Positions 21,065 through 33,289 of a DNA stretch of 64,000 bases are shown here, piece by piece; position 1 is the first letter of the stretch; every line of letters begins with the position of its first letter. The notes below the pieces were generated by a model, which had not been told where the DNA came from, did not search any database, and saw only the letters and a list, made by a program, of their open reading frames with translations. The translations under genes were made by a program, and so were the position numbers. Origin of the DNA: Quillaja saponaria (taxonomy: Eukaryota > Streptophyta > Magnoliopsida > Fabales > Quillajaceae); the NCBI GenBank assembly GCA_029379385.1, contig CM055612.1, forward strand, positions 17,360,001 to 17,424,000. Direction: 5' to 3'.

Positions 21065-22740
21065 CCATGACATCAGTTATTGGAAGAGTTTCTTGCCTGG
21101 ATATCTTTGGTATCGCCTCCTTTCCTCACCAACCCCTCATCACTGACAATTAAGGTCGATGTAGTAGCTTGTTGTTTCTCACTTAATGCATTTCCTGCCA
21201 TTTACAATGATAGGCTAGTAATTTAGGACAACTTTTCAAATAAAATGTTGCAGAACAGATAGCAGATACCATCATATAACACCAACAAAGAGCAGATTAA
21301 CACCATCAATATTCGACTAGGATACAGAGTTATTGCGGTTCCAACCTCTCAACAAAGAGCGGAGATAGACTCCCAATGAATAAAGATTTCAAAGCCGTCT
21401 CTGTAAAACATTATTGGTATGGAGATGATATATAAATCAATAATAATAATGAAGTTCACACTGTTAATTGGAAAATTCTCTTTTAAAAACAGAAATGCAG
21501 AATATGAACCACATCTTTTACCGTGATTTGGCTTTCATGAAGAACTACTGATCATCACAATTTTTTCCAAGGCTCCAATGACAAAAAATCTTGCCATGTG
21601 ACTCCATTTTCACTACACAAATAGACTTGCATGTAGAAGAAAGATACCGTAAAATAAAATAATGGGAAAAGAAGAAAAGATAAAGAAAACGCATGCATAT
21701 AGCAATAACTAAACCTCCTACAAAACTCATAAGAACCAACTCGGCTCACACAAATGTCCATCTTCGATGATCATCACGAAGCAGTCATGAATTGGAGATT
21801 ACCTGAAAGGAAAAGAATTCAACTTCCAAATATTCATCTCCATGACACCAAATATGGGAAATTTCAACACCACTTAGTTTTTCCAATTGAGATTTCTACT
21901 TGATACAACAAAGGGTTATTCATCAAAACTAGATGTTTTTGTATCATGGTTTGTCACAAAGGGACTCAGTTGGCCCAAAAGTCAATAACAATTCAGAGTT
22001 AATAAAATTAAGAATGAAAACTGATGGAGCAATCGTCTGAACAAAACTGACACAAATCTGGAGCATCAGGGTAGATGTATTAACAGATTTGTGGGCATCA
22101 TTTGATCTATTGTCTAAATAAGAACATCCAGTTCTAGTGAACACTGAAGAGGGAAAGTCTGCAGAATTCAAAAGGTTTGTGATGAAGCAATTCCAAAAAG
22201 AAAAGGAGAGCTCTAAGAACATGTACATTTGGCAGGGAAGGAATTGTTAATTCCAAAATGAATCATAAGATTAAGGAATAAGTACGACTCTCACCTACAC
22301 GATGAGAAACATTTGACACAACAGTAGAAGCTTTGGCGGAAATAAGACTCTCTTCTTTTCGATCAACCACTGGAACGGTGTTGGTATCTGAAGGTATTAT
22401 TCCATTGATAAGAAAACCAGCAGCTTCATTTGCTTCAGTCAATGGATCATTCATATCTAAAATACTGTTTGTGTTTAGCGAATCAATCGAGGGAGTAATA
22501 AGGTGTTGATCTACTGAGGAAGCGTACTTCTCGATATTTGGAAGTTGGAACTCTTTTTCTTGCAGGTTGGTCAATTTAAACCATTCTTCATCACTAATTG
22601 GAGGGGCATTGTCTTGTTGGTCCATAGAAGACAAAACAAATAATTGGTGGAAATATTCTCTAGAGAGTTGGAAGAGAAGATTTTTGAAGGATTATTTGCA
22701 TGAGGGCTAGTGTTCCTACAAAAAGCTTATATAAGAAAAA
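21065..22740 (-). CDS. Unrecognised multi-exon gene, unit 1, probably decaying
   Basis: I do not recognise the product. A TATATAAG box (about 22727-22734) and a 5' leader of about 75 nt precede ATG 22634. Exon 1 (22634-22295) encodes 113 residues, acidic and Asp/Asn/Thr-rich, starting MSSMDQQDNAPPISDEEWFK, and ends at a GTAG|GTGAGA donor. Exon 2 begins at 22158 after TTCTGCAG, in frame (PSSVFTRTGCSY ... STLMLQICVSFVQT, partly hydrophobic), and would stop at 21944. Near 21740-21545 is a hydrophobic frame with a membrane-like VGGLVIAICMRFLYLFFF. A terminal exon at about 21195-21070 follows AATGGCAG (NALSEKQQATTST ... SDEGLVRKGGD), then shifts frame through a 4-bp deletion relative to unit 2 and stops at once. 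CCACGTCA at about 22838 could be a bZIP site. Exon joining beyond exon 2 is uncertain. The gene may be functional, or a pseudogene. Confidence 0.4.
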
Positions 22741-23063
22741 TACTATCATCAAACCACTACAAGCACATGGATAAGCCTGAAAGGATGTCAACGAGGACAA
22801 CGTTAAGCATATGGTTTCAAGGTCTGTATAAATGTCTGCCACGTCAGAGGATGAAAATAAAAGGTACCAAAGGAAGAGTTGGCTATAACTAGCAACATCT
22901 TAATGATGAATAGAATAATTGGGACTTAAAATTCACTAAGACATCTGCCCATAGACAACTATTTAAGCCATACATTAAGAAGTAATTTGTATTTTCAAGC
23001 ATGGAATCCTCATTAACTATCCTTATTAGAAATCAGCATAATATTTCAAGAAGAAAAAAAAAA

Positions 23064-23082
23064 ATATATATATATATATATA
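23064..23082. repeat. (TA)n microsatellite
   Basis: A simple TA run directly after a poly(A) stretch, in the region upstream of the unit 1 gene. It has no counterpart at the matching place in unit 2, so its origin or loss postdates the duplication. Confidence 0.85.
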
Positions 23083-23199
23083 AAAAAGAGTGCACGTTAT
23101 TGCCATGTTTCAATGCAAATTACCAGAAAAGGCTCATTTTTAAGAATTCAATGCCAGTTTAGATCACTCAGTTGATAACAGTCATCTATTACAGAAAAG

Positions 23200-24850
23200 A
23201 AACACAACTCAACTATCACTGTAACCAGACAATATTTTTTTCCTTTTATCACATAAGAAAAAAGTTTTATATAGAAAAGGAGAACGTTGGGTCCTCCAAA
23301 GGAAAACAAAAGTGAAACAGAAAGAGAAAAGGCGTACTAAGTCAAAACTGCTCCTGTCACATTGCATATTAACAAAAAAGATTCTATCGAAGCACTGCTG
23401 CACCAGCTGCAGTCACCAGAGAGACACCAGAAGAAAAACCCCACGCAAAATAGATATAGAGAAAGATAGGACCCGTAAAATATCTGCACATTTACAACCA
23501 AACTCCCCAAATAGCCGCCAAAAGGTAATGACACAAACACTTGGCATCATGTAAGTATCTCAGACAGACCCAAACAATGTCAAAATATCGAAAAGCTCTA
23601 AAAGGTCCAAGCCACTGAGCAATGAATGAATTGATGATCGTTGGACTCCTTACTTCTTAAACACATTAAGAAATTATCTGGGATGCCTTACTCGGCCGCT
23701 GCACCTGCAGCAAGCTATTAGTATTACCACTATTAAGAATTGTAGACCAATTAAAGGCCTTAACCTTGGATGGAAACTTAGCTTTCCAAATAAAACAATT
23801 AAAAGGAAAAGGAAAAGAACTATAGAAGCACAAATAAGAGAATTATAAAAAGATTTACAAGTACGAGAGCCAGAAGATTCAGAGATCAAGCATCAACATC
23901 TGTCAGGAATATTAAAGAACTGTAAATTATCAAGAATATTGAGAAAAAAACAGGAAGCTCAGAGGCCTCAGTGTCATTAAGGTGCCTGAAAAAAATGAAG
24001 ATCCCAGGAAACGACCCCACCGTCACAACATAAAAAGAAGAGATAGGAGGAAAGCGAACAGTTCAAATACGATAAAGGCAAGGAAAATGTTGAGCAAAAT
24101 AATTAGGCTCGTACCAAGAATCTTCAGAAGCAAAGAAAATTACCATCACCCACATTCGAGTATGCAAGGGAATAAAGAGAAGCATAACGTGTTAGATGAA
24201 TTTCCAAGAGCATGCATGAGAGTCACTCATACCAGCTTTAGCATCCCAAATTCCCAAACATTCTGCCTAAGTCCAAATTTACTCCTGATCACCCTGTGCT
24301 AAATAGAACCAAGTTCCCTAAGAAGAATCATAATCATTTTCCCACAAGTGCAATGTTTTTGGACACCAACTGAGCAAGTCTCAATCCCACCGTCAGACTC
24401 GAGCCTTCAACAAACTTCCCAAGTAACCAAATAATTCCTCCTACTTTCACCTTTCCGGAAACACTCAGCCAGCCTAAAAAGAATCTTAAACATTGACAAG
24501 TAATACATAGAAATGCTAGAAATACAATAATTAAGAAGAGTAATATGATTCCCGAAAGAGAAGTAAGTAATGCTTCAGCCTATCGAATATCTATGAGACA
24601 CTTTATAAACAATAGATCCCAAAAATAACACAAAACAAGGGTTACAACTCAGAGAAATTCCTATATAGACTAAAGGCAAGTCCATGATAAGACAACCAGC
24701 AAGGGAAGAGTAAGTGCTCAAAACCTGACTATCCAAACTAATTCCGCAACCCCACTTTTGGACAACATGCATGTTTACAACTCCTGTGTGCATGAAACAT
24801 CTTATGTTGTTTAAACCTGACTTCACAATATATTTTACTCCCATTCTATA
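23200..24850 (-). mobile_element. LINE remnant in unit 1 (RT end and zf-RVT)
   Basis: On the minus strand, 24790-24560 gives a degraded RT C-terminal pattern (SYSSLAGCLI-like, LPLVYIGISLSCNPCF, FLGSIVYKVSHRY) equivalent to the L-P-x-x-Y-L-G-x-P-L-G block of plant L1 elements. 23800-23560 gives the zinc-binding domain start (FPSKVKAFNWSTILNS, then NSLLQVQRPSKA and a C-x-x-x-x ... H-x-F-I-H-C pattern). Both carry many stops. The LINE was present before the tandem duplication, because unit 2 has the same segment at 33290-34930. Confidence 0.65.
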
Positions 24851-25740
24851 CCAGTACCTTGAAATAGAATTTATTTACTTAAGAAGGTGCTTCTCATTAA
24901 GAATTAAAACGTTACAGTAGATTGATTAATTTTTCTATTCTGTTTTACAATATAAGTTAGCTAATAAATCAAGAAAAAACCATATCTTCCCTGAGCTAGA
25001 GGAAAAAAATTATTAAAAGAAAAAAAGTGTAATAATCTATCAATCACAAAAATAACTTAAAAGTTTCAGCTTGATGTTCAACTTACAAAACCATAAATGA
25101 TAACAAACTAAACATATAAATTATAATTATTTAAATATAATACTATAATTTTATAAAGAAGTATATGAAAAAACTATGCTATCCGTGATACTTATTAATT
25201 TATTTGTTCATTATTAACAAAATAAATGACCACATAATAATATATTTCTTAGCAAAGAAAATAAGGTTCATCTACAGTGTACGGTTTTTATTCATAACAG
25301 CCATGAAGAGAAGAAAAAAAAGTGAAGGCTCTGGTAGAAGAAAACTGTAACTAGTTCCACTAAATAGCACATCATTTAAGAAATCATCAGAGCTATATCC
25401 TAGCAGGTAAAACAAAAATAAAACTAACAATAAAAACATAGAAAGATCTAGTTTTTAACATAACTAATTTGGGAGCTTCAATGAAAGGGAAATCTCCATC
25501 GCACAAGGGAGAGCTCCAATTTGCCTGCAGTTTTGAATATTTTGGTCAAAAGCAAAAGAAAAAGCTGCAGCGCTTCTGTAAGAATTAAAACCTCTTACAA
25601 TTACCTAACTTTGATGCTAGTTACTAGATCTAATTCATTACTCTTCTCATTCTTTCCAGATCTCCTTCTTCTGTAATATGACCTCACAATTTCTAAATAT
25701 ATAGTTGGTTAAATAAGAGGGTGCAATGGAAATACAACAG

Positions 25741-26097
25741 TGTAAATGTTTATATCATTCCTCCGTGTGGCAAGACCAATCAATATTGACAATTTCTTGT
25801 CTTGTTCTTTTTAAAGTCAGGTAACTTAATCTTTTCTTCAATGATAAATTTTATCCACTCCTTTCTTTCTTCCTCAAAAAAATTGCATATCATAAATCAA
25901 ATCCCAAGTTATAATCATGTCCCGCGGTGTCCTTTCTCACCCTTCAAAGATAGTTATACCTTTGGATCCCGAGTAGTGAAAGGGATAATATTATCCTAAT
26001 TCTCTTTAGAATCTCTGGGTCTGAAATTAGTAAGTCCTTCAAACCATGAAGTTAAAAATGTTATCCCTTCCAATTCTTCTAATAGAAAGAAGACTAA
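25741..26097. other. Intergenic, nothing recognised
   Basis: AT-rich sequence with no supported ORF. Alignment with unit 2 is lost after about 25740. Confidence 0.4.
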
Positions 26098-26435
26098 GTG
26101 TCAGTTTGATTTTGTGTTTAGCGTTTAGAGTCTGAAAATTACTTTCAGCTTGTATAATAGCATATTTGATTAAAACTGAAAATTACTTTTGGTCAAACGC
26201 TTAACACAGTTTTAACCTATTTTTCAGAAGTAATTCATGTGTAACTTTTTCAGAATACATTTTTTGATAAAAATACCTTTTTTTTTTTTTTTTTAATATT
26301 CTTATGATTCAAAATCACTTTTCTAGATGGCTAACCAAATACAAAACAGATTGTGCTAAAATCAATTCTTCCATAATCTCTACTAGCAACAATTATCCAA
26401 AACACTATTGTTCAAATGCCAAAACAAACTGGCCC
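26098..26435. mobile_element. Harbinger-like MITE with TAA target duplication
   Basis: The left end GTGTCAGTTTGATTTTGTG pairs with the reverse complement of the right end (GGGCCAGTTTGTTTTGGCA), giving terminal inverted repeats of about 20 bp with a few mismatches and one gap. The flanks are TAA at 26095-26097 and 26436-26438, the 3-bp TWA-type duplication of PIF/Harbinger (Tourist-like) elements. It is 338 bp with no coding capacity. A poly(T) run lies at about 26279-26294. Confidence 0.65.
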
Positions 26436-28347
26436 TAAACTTGAAAGGGAAAAGCAGAAGTTACAATTTTCTTTTAATTATGGAAAGGCTAGGTGACAAC
26501 GATGAAAAATTAATATACACATCATGATTGTATCCATCTAGTTTTGGAACTCATTGAAGGGTTTCTAGAGATAATTTTTTGAAACATTGACAGATGTTGG
26601 AAGCCATTGAAGATCTCATTTGCATTCTTGTGTTTTTTCTTTCCGTTTCCTCAAAGAGGATTTCTTTTCTTTTTAGTACATCGAAAATTTCCAATAAGAA
26701 ATACTGTAGTGGTTAGACATCCGAAATTAAAAGGATAAGAACCTAAAACCTCTGTTCAAAATTTGCATCCTTCCTTACCACTTAATATTAGACTGTCATT
26801 ACATGGAATCCTAACCAAGACTATTTAGAGTTTGTAACCCTTAAAAAGTAGGGTGAGACTTGAGAGGTTCAGAAATTGGGTCTTGATTAGGTTGCATTAT
26901 GTAGAGGATGATACGACCTGAGTGTTACAGTACCATTGAGTTATTGTCCAATTAGTAAGTGTGATTTGTTAATAAATGAGATATACACAAACCATTAACG
27001 TCATGTGATTTAAATTGCTTTTTTAAATTACTAAGCACTACTTGGCTATCTTGTATTTAAAATTATGTAGAACATCAGTTTGAAGTGAATTAAATGGTAT
27101 AACTGGCATCCATCGCGCAAAGGAAAAAAAAGGATAACAACTACCATCTGATTTTATCTAATCTACAATTTGACAAGATGTGATGCAGTTTTCCTTTTCT
27201 GACAGTTATAAAAATATACCATCTACATAATATGGAAAAGACTAAGTTATATATTCCTACAGAATTCTAAACACCTATCCTTTTCCTATGAAAGCCAATA
27301 AAGATCACCATCACGCTTTGATGTATAACAGCAGGAAGCTGTTAATGAAATCCAATAAGATAAGAAAGCACACAAAATAGGGAATGACAAATGAAATCTC
27401 CTACAGTTCAAGAATCCATCGTGTCTTAAATTTCCATTTTTCATAAATGCCACCAAAATTGCACCATCACAGTTTGAAGTAGAAAAGTAAAGCAGGCTGT
27501 ACATTCAAGGGATTTAGCACAGCATAAGAGAAAACTAACAATATTTATGCATGTGAGATAACATCTAGATGTCTCCCCTTTTGGTAGGTATTGAATCCAT
27601 TGTAGTAAAATTGAAAAATGGAAACTATTCAATCCATGTATCCAATTAGACTCCTATAATAAATTTACTATATCTAGCCGTTTTCAAGTATAACAAAATT
27701 GAAACAGAAGTAAAACAGTAAAGAGCGGGGTTGTTCATAAAATCTAGCACGAGATAAGAAAACATGAATAAGATTCATGCATGTTATATGGTATTCACAT
27801 AACTCTCTTATGAGGTAGGCATTGGATCCAGTTATCTGTAACTAATATTAAAATACTAAGATGTATTGGAATACAAAAGAAACCCCCAAAATCAAAAATC
27901 GAACTCACATAGGAAGCTTGATCATTGAAATTTCTTTCTCAATACGGGAAGGATACTAAGTTGTGCTAAAGATAATGCAACCCAAACATAGATTTCAGTT
28001 CCTAACAATAACAGGACTACTGGAGGTTGATGAAGTTGCTTTATTTTCTTACTTAATTCTTCATGTCAAATGCAATGCAAAGCTCAGCTTAGGGGACAAC
28101 AAATCCAAATCAAATTTTACAGAACAAATAGCAGATGCCACACCGCAATATGTAGTTTGGCACCTCCAATATTCAACTATGACATACAACTATAATAAGC
28201 TTTTAACCATATCAAACTATTTTTGCATTGGAACTAAAATTAATGTTGCAAAGATGTGATACTAATTCTATGACGAAAACAAGCTTGTTTCCCAGCAGCT
28301 CTCTTTCTGTTGGGACCGACATATGAGTCACACAGAAGAGAAAGGAC
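26436..28347. other. Intergenic with local degenerate repeats
   Basis: No gene is supported. Between about 27300 and 27780 three loosely similar segments occur (variants of CACCATCAC..TTTGATGTA, AACAG.AA and AAGATAAGAAA), which also resemble 20730-20800. They look like an old local duplication. Short ORFs here have no domain signal. Confidence 0.4.
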
Positions 28348-28807
28348 CATAGTTACCAGTGGATCTCTTGACCGCCTGTATTCCAAGTTTGACATTCCAG
28401 AATCATGGTTTTTTTGTATATCGGATCACTGTTGTTTGTGATCCAGATCATCAAAAATGACAGCCCAAAATTATAAGATTTTTCAGCTAGAAAATAGATA
28501 AGTATGATCACAATTTATTTTATATTAATTATTACTTATTTTTTTTCTATATGTATGTATTTATATAATTAGTAAGCTATGATCTTTCTTGTAACATAAA
28601 TAAAATATTATGTATTCTACAAATTTAGTAATTTTTAACATGAAATGTACCACTAAAATAGGGTAAAGTGACCCGAATAACTACTTCGAGTACCATGTTC
28701 TAAAAAAGCGAATCAACTAAACTTACTCCATCGTATCATATTTTTAGCTAGATAGCATATTCCGTCCCTGTTCCCGTATCATTTCCCGGAACGTTCCAGT
28801 AACTATG
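28348..28807. mobile_element. hAT-like MITE, copy 1, 8-bp target duplication
   Basis: The ends are CATAGTTACCAG and CCAGTAACTATG, inverted repeats of about 12 bp with a small mismatch. The flanks are a perfect 8-bp repeat, GAAAGGAC, at 28340-28347 and 28808-28815. An 8-bp duplication and CA...TG ends fit the hAT superfamily. It is 460 bp with no transposase. The right subterminal part has several copies of short CCCGTA/TCCCG words. A second copy of the same element lies at 38252-38729 with a different target duplication. Confidence 0.8.
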
Positions 28808-29189
28808 GAAAGGACTACGTGAAAATAATCTCCTTGCTGGGAAATTTGCAATGTCCATTTATAATTGATAACAGAACAAAAACACAAACTTAAAATTTAA
28901 CGAAGTTCCAAATGGATATAAATAATAAGAAATGATGATCATGATGTATCTCAATTTCATGGTAAAAAGAGATACTGGCAAGTTCGACTGAAATGCAAAT
29001 CAACTTGGTAAACCAGAAAAAATAAGGACTCTAGAACAAATTTATTGTAGTCAATGATTTATAACCAAACGTTTATTGAGAAATAAGGTCTAATGCAACT
29101 TAGTTGAATCTCACGGTGAGCCATTCCATGAACTGAAGTTTCTATAAATTGCCACTGCATAAGAACCAATTTGCTCCTAGAACATTTTC

Positions 29190-29520
29190 TTCTTTTATTT
29201 TTTTGAAAAATAGAAAAGAAATTTTATTAAGGAAGAAGAGAGGTACACGGAGGAGGACAAGATATCCTCCTATGCAGAAACATAATTAAATTTAAATAAG
29301 AAAGGAAAGGAGATCCGAAAACAAATGGGCTTGCTAGTCTCACTGCATATCCGTAATGGAAATGCACCCTAAACAAACACTATGAAGAAGGGAGGAAAAC
29401 AATCTTGTCCCACAGAAGGTGCCATGGGAGATAACCATCATGAAAATCCTCGAATTATGTTTCAACTACACACTCCAAATCACTGCAAAGATAGCACAAT
29501 TCCATAGACACTTAATATCC
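29190..29520 (-). mobile_element. LINE 3' fragment
   Basis: Unit 1 has nothing at this position: the shared sequence breaks after TTGCTCCTAGAA and resumes near CTGAAGCATCAGA (about 29540). The insert begins on the plus strand with a T-rich run (TTTTATTTTTTTG, about 29195-29208), the complement of a poly(A) tail. On the minus strand it reads an LWNCAIFAVIWSVWLKHNSRIF-like segment (about 29510-29450), typical of the end of plant LINE ORF2 after the zinc-binding domain. It fits a strongly 5'-truncated insertion of about 330 bp. Confidence 0.55.
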
Positions 29521-29559
29521 TTGTATGCCCCAATTAATCTGAAGCATCAGATTCAGAAA

Positions 29560-31215
29560 TTGGAGGACAAGTGGACAGCTATCAAGTATGGGGTGAAGAA
29601 GGTTCTTTCTTCTTACTTTTGTGCAGTGAAGATCCATTCGCCACGAAATCAGTTATTGGGAGAATTGCTTGCTTGGATCTCTTGGGTAGTGCATCACCTC
29701 CTTTCCTCACCAACCCTTCATCACTAACAACAGAGTTCGATGTCTATTGAAATTTGACACCACCAATGTTCGATTAGGATATATAATTATCGTGGCTTCC
29801 GTCCTCTCAACCTCTCAACAACAAACAGAGATATGATTCCCAATGAATGAAGCATTCAAGGCCGTATCTGTAAACATTATTGATAATGGAGCTGATATAT
29901 AAAACAAAAATAATAATAATAATGAAGTTCACACTGTTAATTGGAAAATTCTCTTTTTAGAACTAAAATGCAGAACATGAACTACATCTTGTACTGTGAT
30001 TTGGCTTTGGTGAAGAAATATTAAACATTCCAACTTTTCCAAGGTTCCAATGACAAAAAAAATGATACCATGTGACTCAATTTCCATAACACAGTTAGAC
30101 TTGCACGTAGAAATGTACCATAAAATAGAACAATGGGAGAAAACGGAAACATAAAGAACGCATATTGCAATAACTGATGCTCCTAGAAAACTGCCTAAAT
30201 ATAAGAAAAAATTCGGCTCACACAAATATTCATCTGCAGGATTATCACGAAGCAGTTAAGAATTAGAGATTACCTGCAAGAAAAAGAATTTCAACTTCCA
30301 AATATCTATCTCCTGCATGACACCAAATATGGGAAATTTTAATACCCAAATCTCTTGTTGGGAAAATTCAACATCGGTCGATTTCTCCAATTGAGATTAC
30401 TACTAGATATAGCAACTGGTTAATCATCAAAACCAGATGGTCCTGTATAATGGTTTGTGACATAAAGAGACCCAGTTGACCCAGAAGACAATAACAATTC
30501 AGAGATAAGAAAAGTAAGCATGATAACTGATAGAACAATCGTATATACAATACTGACACCTGTTTAGATGATCAGGATAGATGCATTAACAGATTTGTGG
30601 GCATGGTTAGAACTATTGTCTAAATATGAAGATCCAGTTCAAGTGAAGAGGGTAAGCCTGCAGAAATCAAAAGGTTTGTGACCAAGAAATTCCAAGGAGA
30701 AAAGGCAGAGCTTGGAATGTGTAAAAATTAATTTTTGTAGGGAAGAATTGTTTTAAAAAAATTTATGAACCATAAGCTTGAAGAATAAGTATGACTCTCG
30801 CATACAAAATGGAAACATTTGACTCAACAGTAGAATTTCTGGTGGAGAAAAGACTCTTCTTGTCAATCAACCACTGCAACTGTGTTGGGACCAAAGGTAC
30901 CATTCCAATGACTGGAAAACAAGGAGTTTAATTTGTTTCAGTTGATGGATCGTTCATATATAATATATTGGTTGTGTTTAGCTCATTGATCGGGGGTATT
31001 AAGGTGTTGATCCCTGAGGAAACAGACTTCTTAAGATCTTTACATGCTTTGTTCATTGGACAAGAGATATTTGGAAGTTGAAACTCTTTTCCTCGCAGAT
31101 TGGTCAATTCAAGACAAACAAACAATTGGTTAAAAAGTTCTCTAAAGACTTGGAAGAGAAGATTTTCAAAGGATTGTTTGCATGAGGATTACTGTTCCTA
31201 CAAATAGATTATATA
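29560..31215 (-). pseudogene. Unit 2 paralogue of the unrecognised gene, start codon lost
   Basis: A TATATATAA box (about 31209-31217) and the same 5' leader as unit 1 are kept. A deletion then removes the ATG and the first residues, joining the leader (TTGTCTT) directly to AATTGACCAA, so the frame enters at ELTNLRGKEFQLPNI. The exon 1 frame stops after DPSTETN (30928). A hydrophobic stretch (LYLGSFLGASVIAICVLYVS, about 30200-30140) corresponds to the membrane-like part of unit 1. The C-terminal exon (about 29745-29590) is better preserved than in unit 1: SDEGLVRKGGDALPKRSKQA continues in frame for about 25 more codons. So the two copies have broken different ends. Confidence 0.55.
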
Positions 31216-31424
31216 TAAAAAATATCATTAAACAACTAGAGCCCATTGATAAGCCTGAAAGAATGTCAATGAGGACAGCGTTAAGTTTCAGCTAATCAAA
31301 GGACGCTTCCCAGTTTCCATTTCCATCATTGACCATACTGGATTTAGCAATGGTTTAAGGTCTCTATAATTAACTGCCACATCAGAGAATGAAAATACAT
31401 TAAGGGAAAAGAATTGGTTATACC

Positions 31425-32975
31425 TGTTGAAATTGTAATTTGAAATTGGTCTTTTAGTATTTCTAACTCCTGAGAGAATTAATAAAATAATTAGTGATAT
31501 GAATTAGTAGTTAATTGTGTGTTAGTGGTAAGTTATGAAATTATAATGAATTGTGTATTAGTGGGAGTTTCATTGCTAGTAATGGGTTTTTAAACCTTAT
31601 TAGTAGTGAGTTATTAGATAGTAGAGAGTTACAAGTTAGTGAGTTAGAGTAACTAATATATATATGTTATTTTGAGTCTTGTAATATTTGGGTTTACCCT
31701 AAGTGGCATCACCACTTGTATTGGTTATGAAATAAGTTATTCCTTTACAATATTATCTTTTAATCTCTAAATATCTAAATGTGTGTTTGAGTATATGAGT
31801 TCCCACCATATTCTAACAAAGTGGTAATGTGTGCTAATTACACATTCAAACAAAAAGGCATTAGAGCCCACCACATTCCCAACAAATTGGTATCAAAGCT
31901 GATGGTTCGGATGAGATGTTAGCTATGGGGAATAAGATGCAAGTGTAGCTCACGATTAAAGTTGGATAATGTGAAGTTATCCATAGAAAGAGACTTATCG
32001 TTGGAGCATGAAGAAAACACATGATGCACAACCCATGATGAAGTATAATACTCATGAGTAAAATGAGTGATGGTGAATGGATGTGGTATGGAGGCTTACG
32101 TGAGAGAAAAAGAAAATGATGAGACTAGGCTTTTGAGGTGGAAGAGAATATTGTTGTGTGAAAAAAAAATTCATAAACAAGGGCCTAGCTCGAGTGAGGG
32201 GTAAAAAGTGTTCAAGTGATGGAGATAATTGAAGAAGTTGTTAAAGGTCTTTTGGCAAAATTATTGTAGATCTATGAAAGAAAACAACAAATTCTTTGAA
32301 GAGTAGCGAATGAGGAAAAACGTGATGTTACTATTGCAAAATTAGTTGATGGTGAAGATCAAGAAATGAATTAGTAAGTTGCTATTTGAGGAAGGAAGAA
32401 AAATTGCAAATTTGGTTATTGGAAATCATGAGTCAATTAGTGAATAATTTTGAAGACAATTCAGGAGATCAACATGATATGAACACTCCACACAAGAATA
32501 AAAAAATTTAGAAAAAGAAAATTTCAAATTAAGGGTGAGTGTTGAAATTGTAATTTGAAAGAGAATTAATAAAATTATTAGTGATATGAATTAGTAGTTA
32601 ATTGTGTGTTAGTGGTAAGTTATGAAATTGTAATGAATTGTGTACTAATGAGAGTTTCATTGCTAGTAATGGGTTTTTAAACCTTATTAGTAGTGAGTTA
32701 TTAGGTAGTAGAGAGTTACAAGTTAGTGAGTTAGAGTTACTAGTGTATATATAAATGTTATATTGAGTCTTGTAATATTTGGGTCTATCTCAAGTGGTAT
32801 CACCACTTATATTGGTTATGAAATGAGCTATTCCCTTACAATATTATTTTTTTATCTCTAAATATCTAAAGGTGTGTTTGACTATATGAGCTCCCACCAC
32901 ATTCTAACAAAATGGTAATGTGTGCTAATTACACATTCCAACAAAGAGGTATTAGAGCCCATCACATTTCCAACA
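31425..32975 (+). mobile_element. TRIM-type short LTR retrotransposon, complete
   Basis: Two direct LTRs occur, 31425-31884 (460 bp) and 32540-32975 (436 bp), both starting TGTTGAAATTG and ending CAACA. The length difference comes mainly from about 24 extra bases near the start of the first. A primer-binding site TGGTATCAAAGC (31888-31899), complementary to the initiator tRNA-Met 3' end with one change, follows the first LTR. A polypurine-like AAGGGTGAG precedes the second. A perfect 5-bp duplication, ATACC, flanks it (31420-31424, 32976-32980). The internal region is only 655 bp and purine-rich with no gag or pol, so the element is non-autonomous. It inserted into unit 2 of the tandem duplication. 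Confidence 0.9.
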
Positions 32976-33289
32976 ATACCTAGTAAGATCTTCAAGATGA
33001 ATGTAATAACTACAACTCACTAAATAAGAAGTCACTAAGACATCTGCACATAGACAAGCATTTAGCCTATATATTAAGAAAGTAATTTGTATCTTAAGGT
33101 ATGGAATCCTCAAACTATCCTTATTAGAAATCGGCATAAAAGTTCACGACAAAAATATAATGAAGAGCCCACATTAATGCCATGTTTAAATGCTAATTAC
33201 CAGTAAAAAAAAGGCTCATTTTTTAGAAATATATGCCACTTTAGGACCCTGAGTTGATAACTATCATCTATTGCAAAATAGAAATAACT

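Larger units (their letters stand above)
20770..25740. repeat. Diverged tandem duplication, unit 1
   Basis: The order of recognisable blocks matches 28930-36790 in the same orientation: CCAAATTTGCTCCTAGAA (20965 and 29165), the 3' exon of the minus-strand gene (21080-21195 and 29640-29745), its first exon and TATA box (22295-22740 and 30928-31215), a LINE remnant (23200-24850 and 33290-34930) and a block around 25480-25740 (36520-36790). Divergence is substantial, with many indels, so this duplication is much older than the RPS28 one. Unit 2 is longer because of later insertions. Confidence 0.75.

Noticed and set aside
21065..22740. Idea that the unknown gene is a membrane-tethered NAC-type transcription factor
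   Set aside because: No NAC DNA-binding domain is visible, and the resemblance was only a general impression of acidic and hydrophobic segments.
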